Positions 11,283 through 22,697 of a stretch of DNA of 64,000 nucleotides are shown in pieces. Both the position numbers and the translations under genes were made by a program. A model generated the notes under the pieces. That model was not told the origin of the DNA and did not search any database. It saw only the letters and a list, made by a program, of their open reading frames with translations. The DNA is taken from the NCBI GenBank assembly GCA_010015675.1, contig ML977010.1, forward strand, positions 67,363 to 131,362. The letters are read 5' to 3'. Position 1 is the stretch's first letter. Each line of letters opens with the position of its first letter. The DNA comes from Byssothecium circinans (lineage: Eukaryota; Ascomycota; Dothideomycetes; Pleosporales; Massarinaceae).

Positions 11283-12359
11283 TCAGTAGCCGGTTTGCCG
11301 TGTGGCATAGAACATCCTGTTGAAAAACCCGCCTGCTGCTGACGTCTTGGCCTTCTTTGAGGGCTTTTCATCGTAGTAGGGGAGAGTGTGCTCTTGCTTG
11401 TAAGGGTGGTGGTTCTGGGAGGCTGGGGCGTCGATGTGCACGACTGTGGCGCCGCGGTCGGCGTCGAAGCGGTGGACAAGAGCCTCTGAATGCGAGTACT
11501 CGTCCGGGAGGCTGACGGGGGAATCCGAAGAAGTGGAGACAGAGGAGCTGCGCGTCGTTGGTGGCGAGAGCGACGGCACCCTTGAATGTCCCCTTGATGA
11601 GGACGGTGTGTGGTAGCCGCGCCTCTCGTGCTGGGCGTAGGATGAGAAAGAGGTGTTTGAGTCGTAGGGGTTGAAGCGCGCCCGGTAGAGGTTCTCCGAG
11701 GTAAGGTTGTATTGCCGGCGCGCAACTTCCCTTTCTTTTTCAGCCCTTGCTTTCTCGGCTTGGCGGACCTGGTAGATGCGGATGGGAGCCAGGAAGGGCT
11801 CGAGGTGGTAGTACAGATCCTCGTTGGTGATGCGGAGATCCCAGTCGAGGAGGAAGAGGAGCTGCTTCTCCATGAGGTTGACCTCGGTAATGGAGAAGCC
11901 GAAGTTCTCGTAGCCGCTAACAGCACTGTACCTGGCCCAGTGCTTGTTCTTGGGAGAAGAGTCATTGAGGTTCTTTGCAGCAAGGATCAAGGATGCTAGA
12001 AAGATCCTGTGAACGGTGCATCGCATGCCCTTTGCGACGGGAGGGAGACGGGACCGTAACCGGCTGAGGTACACGAGTGAAGCCATGAGAGTCGGCACCT
12101 GGACGTGAGACCGCTCGACCAGCGACGTGATGAATTCCTCGAGCGAAGGCAGTGCGGGTTCGCGGAAGGAGCCGGCATGTTGCGGTGGTGTTGACGGGGG
12201 TGTCGGAGGAAGGTTCTTGTTCAGATGTGATGATTCGCAGCGGATGACTGATGAGGCCTTTTGTGCGAGGTACGCAATCATATCTGGTGACACTGGGAGC
12301 TGGACGAAGTGGTCCAGGGCAGCCTTGTTCTCGGCAGCGAGGTTGGGTGAGTAAGGCAT
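11283..12359 (-). CDS. Pcl-type (Pho85-associated) G1 cyclin
   Basis: Single-exon gene of 358 residues, with ATG at 12359 and TGA at 11283-11285. The cyclin box lies at roughly residues 65-205 and includes [51 protein letters not shown] and [19 protein letters not shown]. This pattern is typical of the Pcl1/Pcl2 group, which bind the Pho85 CDK and control morphogenesis, G1 progression and nutrient responses. A basic, coiled segment ([15 protein letters not shown]) follows. The C-terminal part is Ser-rich and disordered, with a basic KPSKKAKT patch that could be a nuclear localisation signal. Upstream in-frame residues lack an ATG closer to the box, and [19 protein letters not shown] is the natural N terminus. 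The exact paralogue cannot be fixed from sequence alone. Confidence 0.88.
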   Translation of the reverse strand: MPYSPNLAAENKAALDHFVQLPVSPDMIAYLAQKASSVIRCESSHLNKNLPPTPPSTPPQHAGSFREPALPSLEEFITSLVERSHVQVPTLMASLVYLSRLRSRLPPVAKGMRCTVHRIFLASLILAAKNLNDSSPKNKHWARYSAVSGYENFGFSITEVNLMEKQLLFLLDWDLRITNEDLYYHLEPFLAPIRIYQVRQAEKARAEKEREVARRQYNLTSENLYRARFNPYDSNTSFSSYAQHERRGYHTPSSSRGHSRVPSLSPPTTRSSSVSTSSDSPVSLPDEYSHSEALVHRFDADRGATVVHIDAPASQNHHPYKQEHTLPYYDEKPSKKAKTSAAGGFFNRMFYATRQTGY

Positions 12360-14930
12360 GGTGACTGTGGTGGTGATGATGCGATGCTGGAGGAAGGTCG
12401 TCTTAATATTGATCCAACCCAAGTAGGAATATCAGGCTCCAAAGATGGTAGTGAGCCCTGCGAGGCGGAGAGAACAGAGCAACGATGTCGTTGGCTGTGG
12501 TTGGTGTAAGCTGGGGCTGACGTGGTGGCTTGATGCAGCAGGAACACGATGTTGGGACAACGGCCGGTGTGAATTAAGAGGGGCAGTTTTTGCAGTTTTT
12601 CCGACCGGCGGAAGGCGTAATGCTGGATATGAAAGAAAGAAGGGACGGTGACGGGGCGCACTGCAAGGAATTTCTGAAGTGGCTCTGCCAGATGGGTAGG
12701 AGAAGGGATGCTCGTGATTGGCCGGCGAGCTGAGGGTCGAGCCTGTCGGGTAGAAGGGTGAAGGGAAGGGAGGGAAGAAAGGATGAAATATGAAATGAGT
12801 CTGCACTGACCTTCGAAACGCAGTATACTCGCGGCGAAGCGTGATACTTATCCCAGCGACGCTCTTGGAGAGGATTGCTGGTGGGTCTGTAGGGAGCGCA
12901 GGATGCAGGCCAATGAGCGTGTCGGCGTGGTAGTGTTTCGGCAGGTGGGCGCCAGCAGACACTCGGGCCAGGCGGTTAACTGGCCTCAGTAACGCACCGA
13001 GAAGTGAGATGCAGAAGCCCCAGAAAAGGCGTGTTTCAAGTCGGACAGCCGTCGATTCGCTGCTGGCCAAATGTTTGTAGCTATTTGGGGTCGGTGCCTG
13101 TCAGCCAATCTCCTCGAGTCCGGCAAGCGTGCGTGTTTCAACAGGAGTCGCTGTCGTTTTAGCCCACGCGCGCTGCAGGAGAGCAGTGCGAGGATGGGGT
13201 GAGAGGACGAGAGGTCGAGAGGTCTGCAGTGAACGGGTAGTAAAGAGCGTGGCTGCGATGCTATGGCGAGCAGACGTGCAGACGGGAGGATGTTGATTGA
13301 TATGCTCTCTGCTACCAACGGTTGGCGCGCCTGAGGTCGAGGTCTGCTGGTCTAGATTGGGTCACGATGGGCACTCTTGGGAGCGGTGAGGTGTCTGGAT
13401 CCCAGCGGTCGGTGAATGGCATTCGACCACGACGACCGATGCGACCGCATCCATAAGATAATATATCTAGCACGCTCTAGCAAGCCCAAGTTTCTTGCTG
13501 CCACCGGACCCTGCAACAGGCAATGCCGGACTTCGCCAGCATGACTGACGACAGTGCCTGTGTGTGTCCAGGTCCAGGTGGCCAACCCTCGGAGCCAAAA
13601 TGCTTGGAAGATTGGCCACCGACGGCGATACTCGTACTCGCGGAGCGTAGTGGATACGGCTGATAAAAGAATCACGTGGAAATTGCATCCCTAGCAAACC
13701 AATAAGGCTCCACGCAACAATTTAATTAGTGGTACGCAACGAATTAGAGCGCGGGTGGCAAAAGCACGTGATTCTTTAACCACCCGTGCGTGTGAGTACC
13801 TCTGCATCTCTGGCAATGAAATTATGAATGCCACCAGCCCCCTGGACTTACGAACCACGCCACGGCAGCCACGCCGGACGGTGCCGAGGAGGTATTTGCG
13901 CAGATATTTGCATCGCGGACGCGTGTGTGCAACGTCGACAGCTGACAGCGGCATCTGGGTTCTGACGGTGCGTTTTCCTCCCGTCCGATTGGCCTTGGGC
14001 CCATCTTGCAGACTTGCACGCATGAACAACACCTCCCACCACCCCAGAGATCGCCGCCATGCGTCCGGTGACACCTTCGGCGCCATTGGCTGTCAGTCAT
14101 GCAAACAAATGCATACCTCATGGGACGTTTCAACCACAGTTGACGGCTGCCATATGATCTCTGCTAAGAACATAGAACATCCGGCACGAATGTCGCGCAA
14201 TGGCAACCGACCGCCTTCCGCTCTCATGGCATTGATGGCAGCCCTATCGTCCCCTTACTAAACAGGAGACATCTTGATGCAACCACGCAGGTTCATCCCA
14301 ATCACCGTTCGGACCCGCTGTGCTCTGATCGTTCACAGTGTCTTGACCTCCAAGAGGCGCCGCTGTGCACAGCCTCGCCGTGGACGACACCAATCGGCAC
14401 AGCTCCCACCAGCTTGCGGGTAAGACATTGAACAAACACAACAGATGTACTGTCAGAAGATAGGCAAACTCTAGCAAATTGTGTCTCGGAAAGGCCGCTC
14501 GACCACCTTCGCGCCGCGGGGTGTCGCATCGGCGTCAACGTGGGGTTGGAATTTAGGGAGAGGTTACAAGCGCTCGCCCATAACTGGCCCATAACTGTCG
14601 GCCCTGAATTTCGATTCGCATCTCAAAATGGCGAAGCGCTGGATGAGGCTCTGTGCTCGATACTCTAATGAGCCTCCGATGCGGCTCGCCCAGATCCCGC
14701 TTCCTCGATTTAGCTGTAGCCGCCGCCAAAGCGCTGGTGTCACCTCAAATCTGGATCTAGGGTTCGACGTCCTTGAAGAGGCAATTTTGCGCGCCATTTC
14801 TTTCTCTATGCGCATAATATTCAGCTCTCTTTCAGCTTTGGGTCCTCGAGTACCTAAAGCTGTTTCAGTGTTTGCTTTTGCCGAACACATGCAAGGACGC
14901 CAGCCGTTACACTCTGCGCTTGTAGTAGTG
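12360..14930. promoter_or_regulatory. Long upstream region of the cyclin gene
   Basis: This is 2.6 kb between the cyclin start and the transposon. The minus-strand ORF at 12432-13070 overlaps the expected leader and reads as low-complexity Pro/Ser/His, so I treat it as spurious. Long regulated leaders are common for G1 cyclins. An inverted CACGTG repeat is listed separately. I see no other gene. Confidence 0.45.
13666..13777. promoter_or_regulatory. Inverted repeat of CACGTG boxes
   Basis: AAAGAATCACGTG at 13666-13678 is matched exactly in reverse complement by CACGTGATTCTTT at 13765-13777. CACGTG is the classic E-box bound by bHLH factors such as Pho4 and Cbf1. The repeat lies 1.3 kb upstream of the cyclin ATG. 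It could be a regulatory pair or the ends of a decayed short element. Confidence 0.45.
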
Positions 14931-14932
14931 TA

Positions 14933-16268
14933 CAGTAATGCGTCAAAAGTTCTTTCCGCTAAGCGAGAAACACCAAAACGCGTGAACGCGTTAACACCTT
15001 CTACCCACCACCACAATGCCTCAACCACGTCAGTTTGGTACAGAAATGTCTGGAAATGCGCGTAAAAGGCCAAATACTACTCCTCTAGAGCGTGAGCGTA
15101 TCATTGCTAAGTGGGAAGCTGGGTGTACGACGAGAGAGCTGGCTAATGAGTTTGGCCGCACCACGCGCTGTATACGTCAAATCCTTTACCGATTTTCACA
15201 ACACCACACCACCAAGGATTTGCCTCGCTCTGGCCGTCCAAAATACCTCACTCAAAGACAAATCAATCGAATTAAATACTATATACGAAAGACACTAAAA
15301 ATCGAGTACAATATGCTCATGAGTGAGATAGGATGGGACCCCCCTACTAACGGCCCCTCACGCTCCACCATCTATCGCGCGATTAGAGAGGTTGGATTAC
15401 GGAACTACCGATGCTCTAAGCGACCCAAAATTAACCGAGCGACGGCTATTTTGAGGCTTAAGTGGTGCAGAGAGCATCGCAACTACCCATGGAGACGCCG
15501 CCCCTTTCGCTTCTCAGATAAGTGCTCTATTCAAAAGGGCTCTAGGGCTAATACCGAGTGGGCCTTTCGATATCCAGACGAGAGATGGAGTTACAAGATG
15601 GTTTCTGAGTATACTAAGAGCCGTCCTCCTCAGCAAATGGTGTGGGCGGAGGTGTGGCTTACCCGAAGGGGTAGTGTACGGAGAAGTGAATTGGTGATCA
15701 TGAAAAGGGACCTACAAGCCGCCCACCGAGGATATACGACCCAGAGCTATTTGGAGGCTTTAGAGGAGGGCTTATTGCCCTATTACTAACCAGGAGAGAT
15801 CTTTATGCAGGATAACGCTCCTATCCATACGTCGGGAGCAGCAAAGGATTTCTTGGAGAGGCACGGCATTTGGGTTGCTGAGTGGCCACCCTATTCACCT
15901 GACCTTAACCCAATCGAGCACCTTTGGTGGAGGCTTAAAAGGATCATGTATACTAAGTTTCCTCAATTCAACAACTACTCAGCAGCCCAAGAGCATTGGG
16001 ATGAGTTCTGTGAGGCTTTGAAGGAGGCATGGCGGAGGATACCAAGCGCCCTCATCAAGCGGCTTATCCTTAGTATGCCCAGTCGAATTGGGGCCTGCAG
16101 GCGGGCAAGAGGCTACCAGACGAAATATTGAGTATTTATCTACTACTACACCAAATACTACACGTGTATACGATTGCTCTCTCTATATATAGCCTCAATT
16201 TGGGTGGGCGTTGGGGGGCGTTTTGGTGTTTCTCGCTTAGCGGGGAAAGAACTTTTGACCTAGTACTG
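14933..16268 (+). mobile_element. Tc1/mariner-family DNA transposon, 1336 bp, TA-flanked
   Basis: The element begins CAGTAATGCG and ends CTAGTACTG, with TA on both sides (14931-14932 and 16269-16270), the expected target duplication. The terminal inverted repeats are about 50 bp: left 14933-14981, right 16268 back to about 16219. They share TCAAAAGTTCTTT and CCGCTAAGCGAGAAACACC, differing mainly by a 2-base indel and changes at positions 6-10. It encodes one transposase on the plus strand, interrupted by a stop. The three bases outside each TA (GTG and CAC) also mirror each other, probably by chance or a palindromic target. Confidence 0.95.
15016..16131 (+). pseudogene. Tc1-like DD34E transposase with one premature stop
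   Basis: The frame 15016-16131 covers 372 codons and is broken only by TAA at 15787-15789 (codon 258); the second part continues in the same frame. The N-terminal third has two helix-turn-helix DNA-binding regions (LERERIIAKWEAGCTTRELA; RSGRPKYLTQRQINR). The catalytic triad is visible: Asp168 (in FSDKCSI), Asp266 (in QDNAPIH) and Glu301 (in DLNPIEHLW), with 34 residues between the last two, giving the DD34E spacing of Tc1 elements. Everything else looks intact, so inactivation appears recent. A CAA-to-TAA change, as repeat-induced point mutation would produce, is possible but unproven. It is unlikely to yield a full-length enzyme unless the stop is read through. Confidence 0.92.
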
Positions 16269-16270
16269 TA

Positions 16271-19200
16271 CACCTATCATCGTCCTTGAACCTCTGCGCT
16301 ACACAATCAATATTCAGCAAGAGTCCGGATCAACTTCCTCCGTCATCCAGACACTATGTCATTGCTTATTACATCAGCCAAAGCATAGTCGTTGCCTGTT
16401 AGCCCCATCTCACCATCAGCAAGCGGAAGGTACGAGCCTCGCTAAAACCTCCGATGTCCAATCTCCAGATACCGACTTTTCCACACCGACTGCCTGGATT
16501 TGTCTACATATGGCGAACAATCCGATAAGGACTTCAATTTTCCGACGTAGGGGCACATTGTCCTGTGGAGCCGTTGTAATATCCGTTCAACGTTCCGATC
16601 TCAGCACTCAAGAGGACGGTGTGCGGAGAGAAAATACGAGTTGAAGCATCAATGTGAGAGTCCGATTCGGATAGGCTTCCATCTACTCATGGTGAATTGT
16701 ACAGAGGGCCAATCCAATGCCCACCTGACCAGTATTGAGGTTCGAGGAACCGATTCCATCAGTATCTACTTGTCAACTTGGTCAACGCAAATGGCATACA
16801 GATAGATTCCAAGACACTTTACTTCCTCTAAAACACACATCACAACTAGCTTCCTCTTCAAGACATCTCTCTGCTCAATTCCTTCAAGACTTTTCCCATT
16901 CCCGCCATTTTCCCTAAAGACAGCCATCTGCGGAGTCTCGCTAATGAAATATAGGACTTCAATTCTCCGAGTCCGAAAAGTCCATCATCCTGATCCAGCA
17001 GATCACATGCAGCGGTCTCCGTCCGATCTTCGTTCCTCTGCGTCATTGTGTAGAGCGGAGATTGCGTAAGGCAGGCCGTAAGTGTTTGGGACGACGGAAT
17101 CACATATTCAACGACGAGTCAGTAAACGAGCAACATTGTCGTGATAAGGGTCACACGACAAACCCAGGAGAGTTTATTTGCGCCACCGCTTTCGCACCAT
17201 TATTCGCTATCTATCTCGCAAGTCGATGCAGTCGCGGCATTCACAACTACAGTATGCCATTCCCAATCCGGCTAGATCACGGACTACGCAGCCTATCACG
17301 AGCGGTCTGACTGAAACATCATCATCACTTCCACGATTGAATGTTTGAACGCACATTGGACCCTTGATCTACCTGCCCAACCACTCTGCTGGTATCCGCT
17401 TACATGCAGTACGGGATGACCGCATGTGCGCATGTATTGGACTGCCTGAAGTCGATATTCATGCGTTGCGTTCCGTTCTATTGCTTTTCGTTTCAAAGCC
17501 CCTCGGAATCGATACTTTGTCTGCACTCAGCTGCGGATATTGCCGTGGAACACCATCGTCACCATCGCGAGCCTCACGGAGGTACCGCTGCTGGAGTATA
17601 CTTAGCTGGTGGACTTATGGGATTGGTGTCTGTGGCATCCAACGACGTCTATCACAGCTACATGTCACGGTATGAAATGGGCAGTGGCCACCATCCCATC
17701 CTTTCATTCCGTACGGTATGCCCAAGTGCGGGGGATCTACAGCGTTGTCGTGTCACTGTCATGGTGGCTGATGTGGCTTTGGGTGAGATATCGGCCTTCA
17801 CCGTCACTTCCGGGCAGGTCTGTGCGAGTATTCTGTCTCGCTAATGCACAGCCAACAAGCTGGAAAACTTACCGTGACTCAAAATCCTGCAGTTTTCTTA
17901 GGCTATCATGTATTCGGGACGTCGGTGCGAAACTTGCTCGTCCGACACCTGGATTAGGACTATTCTACGATGATATTGGAAGGGTTGTCGCTATCCTACC
18001 GCACCCCTACATACCGTAACATATCTTAGTGCAGTTTCCCTTGGAGATAATTGGTAAGACGGCCTTGGATACCGATTCCCTCTTTATCTTTCAATTCTCG
18101 TTACGGAATGTCGAGAACATATCATGGGGACTTCACACATCCAAGGTCTTCCCATCTCTTTCGGTATCATATAATCGCCACAGGCGCGCTCCACTGCCCC
18201 GCGGACAATGGCGTCACTTACGCCCCGCGGCACAGCAAGAATCCTCTGTGCGTATACTAAGCCCCCTTGCGATGCCTGTTGGCGATCCCGAAGGAGTGGG
18301 TTAGGGATTGAGTTGAAGTGAAGTGGTCATACGATCGTGATGGGATGGTTGGGTTGGTGGAGACACTTGGCGTGTGTGGCGTTGGCGGCTTCGGGGTGCG
18401 TGGCTGGGAATTGGGGTTGTTTGTTTATGTTGGTGGCGGTGTTGTTTGTAGTGTTTGGGGCTTTTGAAGTGGGTTCTGCCTGGGACGAAATAACTGGTTG
18501 TTGCAGTTCCTTTTCGCTGTAGAATCCGCGAATGTACGTCCTTGATCATTTCCCGGGGGCATGTCGATATAGTAGTATTCCACAACCTAATATTTATTTG
18601 AAAGCCCTGCACTAATTGTTAAACTTCTTCTTTTTCTTCCGTACTGAATTGCTTTCTTAATGAACAGCAGTCATCCCTCGCCCAAAGCTAACTTCAAAGT
18701 AACAAACCCCAAAAAGAAACTTACCTTTTGCGTAAAATATGAGGAAGTATACCTGCGTTAACTCGAATAAATCTAAAAAAGTTGTATATTTAGTAAAATA
18801 CCCTGTCAAGAACAAAACAACTAAAACCAAAAAATCAATAAATCGTGTTTTGCAGACCAAGAAACCAGAAACCCCAATAAACAACCTCAATCTTCTCAAA
18901 CCAACAGACCAGACATTAGCTTTTCTCACCCACCACCTCCTTCCCGTCACTCCTAATCCCACCCACCAAAATATACACCGCAGAACGGTATACCTCCACG
19001 TACTTAACAAGTTAAAATCCAGCAACTAGTCTATCTCCCTCCCCAAACCACCCCTCATCTACACAATCCCCCAGTCCTATCTCCCAGTCCAGCCCTCTAA
19101 TAGTACGAATTTCCAATCCATCTCATTTCCCCAGCTGTGCAAAAAAAAAAAAAAACCCAAGAAAAACCCCAAAAAAAAGTTAATCTCGTTCACGGAGCCC

Positions 19201-20008
19201 CATGCTCCCCCATTCCACACCTACTTCTCTAAAAAGTTCTCGATAGCTATGCTTTCCTTCGAAGCTATAGATGCCAAAGAAAAACCAAAGGGAACTTTTC
19301 CCTTGCGTTTTGTAGCTTTAAACCCCTTCCCTCCCCTTTTCTTCCCTCCCCTTTTCTTCCCTCCCCTTNNNNNNNNNNNNNNNNNNNNNNNNNNNNNNNN
19401 NNNCTTCCCTCCCCTTTTCTTCCCTCCCCTTTTCTTCCCTCCCCTTCCCTTTTTATGTACGGTATGTGAGCTAATAGCCCGAGGTACGTTGGGTTTGAGA
19501 TAGAAACGAAGAGAAGACGGCGGCCGGGGTGCTTTCTATAAGTTACGTGATAGCTCCTTCTGTATTTTGATGTACTATTAGTGGTGGTGTTTGTGCGATA
19601 CTCGCATGTGGGATTTGGCGATGTGTTGGTAGGAGAGCTAGGGCGTTGGTGTGAGGTGGTATTGGCGTAGTTGAGAGGAGGGTTCCGGTGGATGTTTAAG
19701 GCGCTTGCAGGTAGGTATTGTGAGGTTGGGCGATAGTGGGAGATTTTTAGAGGCGAAAGACGAGGACGAGGGGCTCTAAACGATATTCTCGTTGGGTAGT
19801 GAGGGTTCAATGCACCGGTACCAATGCGAAATTCATTGCTTCTCTATTCATTGTCATAATCTAACTACCTGCCGTGAAATAAACCTAACAGACAGAAATG
19901 CATCGCCCTCCTCCCCCATACCGTCGCCACAATCGTAAATCATCAAGTTCACACACCATCTTCCCTTACCTCCAATCCTTCTCCACCTTCCCCCTACCCC
20001 CAATCCCC
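16271..20008. other. 3.7-kb gene-free stretch
   Basis: Sequence between the transposon and the end of the glycerol kinase gene. Small ORFs on both strands (such as 17404-17844 and 18657-19025) have no recognised motifs, and I support no gene. A motif resembling AGGACTTCAATTYTCCGA occurs near 16535 and again near 16956, hinting at old duplicated sequence. The part at 18600-19200 is AT-rich, with an A-rich run at about 19141-19180. The minisatellite with the gap is listed separately. Confidence 0.5.
19325..19455. repeat. 15-bp C/T minisatellite containing a 35-N assembly gap
   Basis: Head-to-tail units of CTTCCCTCCCCTTTT flank N bases at 19369-19403 on both sides. The gap therefore lies inside the array and its true length is unknown. 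The 35 Ns correspond to just over two units and may be an arbitrary fill. The strand is strongly asymmetric (pyrimidine on plus, purine on minus). Confidence 0.9.
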
Positions 20009-21793
20009 TCACGCATCCGTCCCCACCTCCCCAGCATCCAACCACCCCCTGCACATCTCCACGGCGCGACTCCACTTCTTGAACATCCTATCGCTTTCCT
20101 CTTTAGTAATATTCGGCTCGAAGATCATCCTCCCCTTCTGGTTAATCTCCTTCAGCTCGTCGAATTCCTTCCAGATATCTACTGCGAAGCCCGCGGCAAT
20201 AGCGGCGCCAAGGGCCGTAGTTTCGCGCATAGCGGGGCGGTCGACGGGGATGCCGATGATGTTTGCTTGTGTCTGTGGTGTAATTAGAATGGGGGTGTAG
20301 AGGAAAGGGGGTTTAGGTTACGTGACGTACCTGCATGCAAAGATTCGAGTTGGACATGCCGCCATCAACCGAAAGCTCGGCAAGTTTATGTCCGCTATCC
20401 AACTCCATGGCGTCCAAAATGGCCTTCGTCTGGAAACACGTCGCCTCGAGCGTGGCTCTCGCAATGTGTCCGCGCTCCGTATGTTGAGTTATGCCGAAGA
20501 TGGTGCCTTTGGCATCGTCAATCCAATACGGTGCGAAGAGACCACTGAATGCTGTCACGAACACGCAGCCGCCGTTGTTCTCGACGCTGGCCGCGAGGTC
20601 GGAGATCTTGTGCGAGTGCGTGATAAACCCCATATTGTTCATCAGGAACTTGACACCGGATCCGGCGACCGCTATGCTTCCTTCCAGAGCATAAACTGGT
20701 TTGCGCTCGCGGCCAAAATCGTATGCGATAGTGGCGAGGAGACCGTGTCTTGAGATGACGGGCTTCTCTCCGACATTGTAGAGCAAGAAACACCCCGTTC
20801 CGTATGTATTCTTCGCCGATCCGGGAGTAAAACCTTGCTGGCCGACGAGAGCAGCGGATTGATCTCCCAGACATCCCGCGATCTTGATGCCTTTTAATGA
20901 TCCCTTTGCGATGGTGCCGAAGGAGTCTGGACACGATGACGGGACGATCTTGGGAAGCTTGACTTTGTTTGGATCGATGCCGAAGAAGTTGAGGAGCTTG
21001 TCGTCGTACTTGACAGTGTGGAGGTTCATGAACATTGTTCTTGAGGCGTTGGTGGCATCTGTCACGTGCACCCCCTTGTCTTTCCCATTCAGATGGAACA
21101 GTAACCACGTATCGATGGTTCCAAACGCAAGCCTGCCCTCCTCGTACGCCCTCTTCACCGCATCAACATGGTGTAATAGCCACACCAGTTTCACACTGCT
21201 TGGATACGTCGACAGCGGCAGTCCGCACAGATCTTTGATGTTGTCTGCGCCCTCTTTCTCTTTGAGGTCGCGGACGAGGCCCTTGGTTCGCGTGTCGGGC
21301 CATGCGATGGCATTGTGGAGCGGTTCACCGGTTTGCGAGTCCCAGACTAATGTCGTTTCACGCTGATTGGTGATGCCGACTGTCCTGATGTCGGAGACGG
21401 AGTGGCCCCTATCGATGAAGGATTGCGTTGCCTGCTCTATGCATTTTTCAACTGAATCGACAATCTCCATCGGGTCGTGTTCGTGCCATCTATTATGTTG
21501 TAAGCATGAACAGATATCGTATAGAGCAAGGTAAAGTCCAGTGATACTCACCCCGACTCTGGATACTTCTGCGCAAACTCAATCTGATGCTGGGCGACCG
21601 GCTCCCCAGTACCATTGAAAATGATAAACCTCGTACTCGTTGTGCCCTGATCAATCGACCCAATAAAGAAATGTTTCAACTTCTCTTCATCCAACCTATG
21701 TTCCACCTCACCGTTGACAGCATTGACAAACTCCTCTTTGGGCACAGGCTGCACATCCACAGCTGGCGCAGACGTATCCTCGATGGTAGTCAT
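20009..21793 (-). CDS. Glycerol kinase (FGGY family)
   Basis: ATP-dependent phosphorylation of glycerol to glycerol-3-phosphate, for glycerol use and lipid or osmolyte metabolism. The exons are 21793-21552, 21489-20331 and 20272-20009, giving 554 residues. Intron 1 (21551-21490, 62 nt) has a GTGAGT donor and joins within the Gly codon before Trp-His-Glu. Intron 2 (20330-20273, 58 nt) has a GTACGT donor and a CACAG acceptor. Diagnostic motifs are the phosphate-binding GSIDQGTTSTRF, ITNQRETTLVWD, the FGGY signature region YPSSVKLVWLLHHV, GCLGDQSAALVGQ, and the second FGGY signature spanning the last junction (GGMSNSNLCMQ then TQANIIGIPVDRP). An N-terminal extension of about 40 residues precedes the catalytic core, as in other fungal enzymes. 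The start is the first ATG before the conserved region (MTTIEDTSAP). Confidence 0.96.
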
Positions 21794-22697
21794 GCTGATC
21801 AGGTCGCGGGGTTTTTGCGGCTCAAAAGATGCGGAATATCTAAATCTACTATTGGCGCAATTGTTCCGTAGAGAGAGGAGAGAAGCGCACGGTGGGAATT
21901 TGGGGTAAAAGGTCTTCCGAGTGGGGGATGACGTTTGTGTTGATCTGCTTTCCGGTGCCCCAGAAGCCCCAGTGTTGGCGCGCACGGGAACGCGAACAGA
22001 GGCTGCCCCGATTCACGGCGTACGCAGCAGAGGTGGGAGATGGTGAACAGGACTACGGTACGAGGCTGACGAAAGCATTGTGTATCTATGCACTCCCGGG
22101 TAGATGGAGATGTTTGGGTTGCTGGTTGCGGGCGTGTAACTAAGGTGCGCCCTGAGCTTTGCCTGCTGACAAGGAAAAGCGGGGAAGGGGAAGCTCCTGC
22201 GAACCATATTCTCCAAAAGAATTGTGGTGCCGTACGCATGTACTACGTAGGCCCAAAAGATCATGTGCATGCAAATGTTTTTCGCCTCAAAAAATCCCTC
22301 GCATGCATCATGCGCTAACGAGACCCAGATCTTGGGTACCGATCGGACATGCCTAAGTAGTCCTTCCGCTTTCATGAGTGTGTAGATCTCCTTCGGTATA
22401 AAGTGTGCCGGATGCTTTCAATGTTGTCTTTGCTATTGTGAGATGCTGGCAAGTCTAGGCTCCTGGCAGTTAAATCGACGTATGATGCTATATTCGTATG
22501 CAATCTTTTAGAAGAAAATCCAACCAAGAGACTCCAATGGCTTCGCACAACATGGACAAAATTCAAAGAGACAACTAGAACACTGAACACCCACGTAAGA
22601 AAGTAAATACAAGTCATAGGGCTGACAGCAAACGTGGAACCATTCAGCTACCGAAACAGACAATGAGTATAATGCAACGCCGTTACCGCCTCCCGAC
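21794..22697. promoter_or_regulatory. Upstream region of glycerol kinase
   Basis: This 0.9-kb spacer holds the glycerol kinase promoter and the 3' flank of the DUF3429 gene, both on the minus strand. ORFs here are short and unsupported. GCATG occurs several times around 22265-22315, with no assigned meaning. Confidence 0.45.

Noticed and set aside
12432..13070. 212-codon minus-strand ORF upstream of the cyclin
   Set aside because: Low-complexity Pro/Ser/His translation in the cyclin leader, no motif, with competing ORFs on the other strand.
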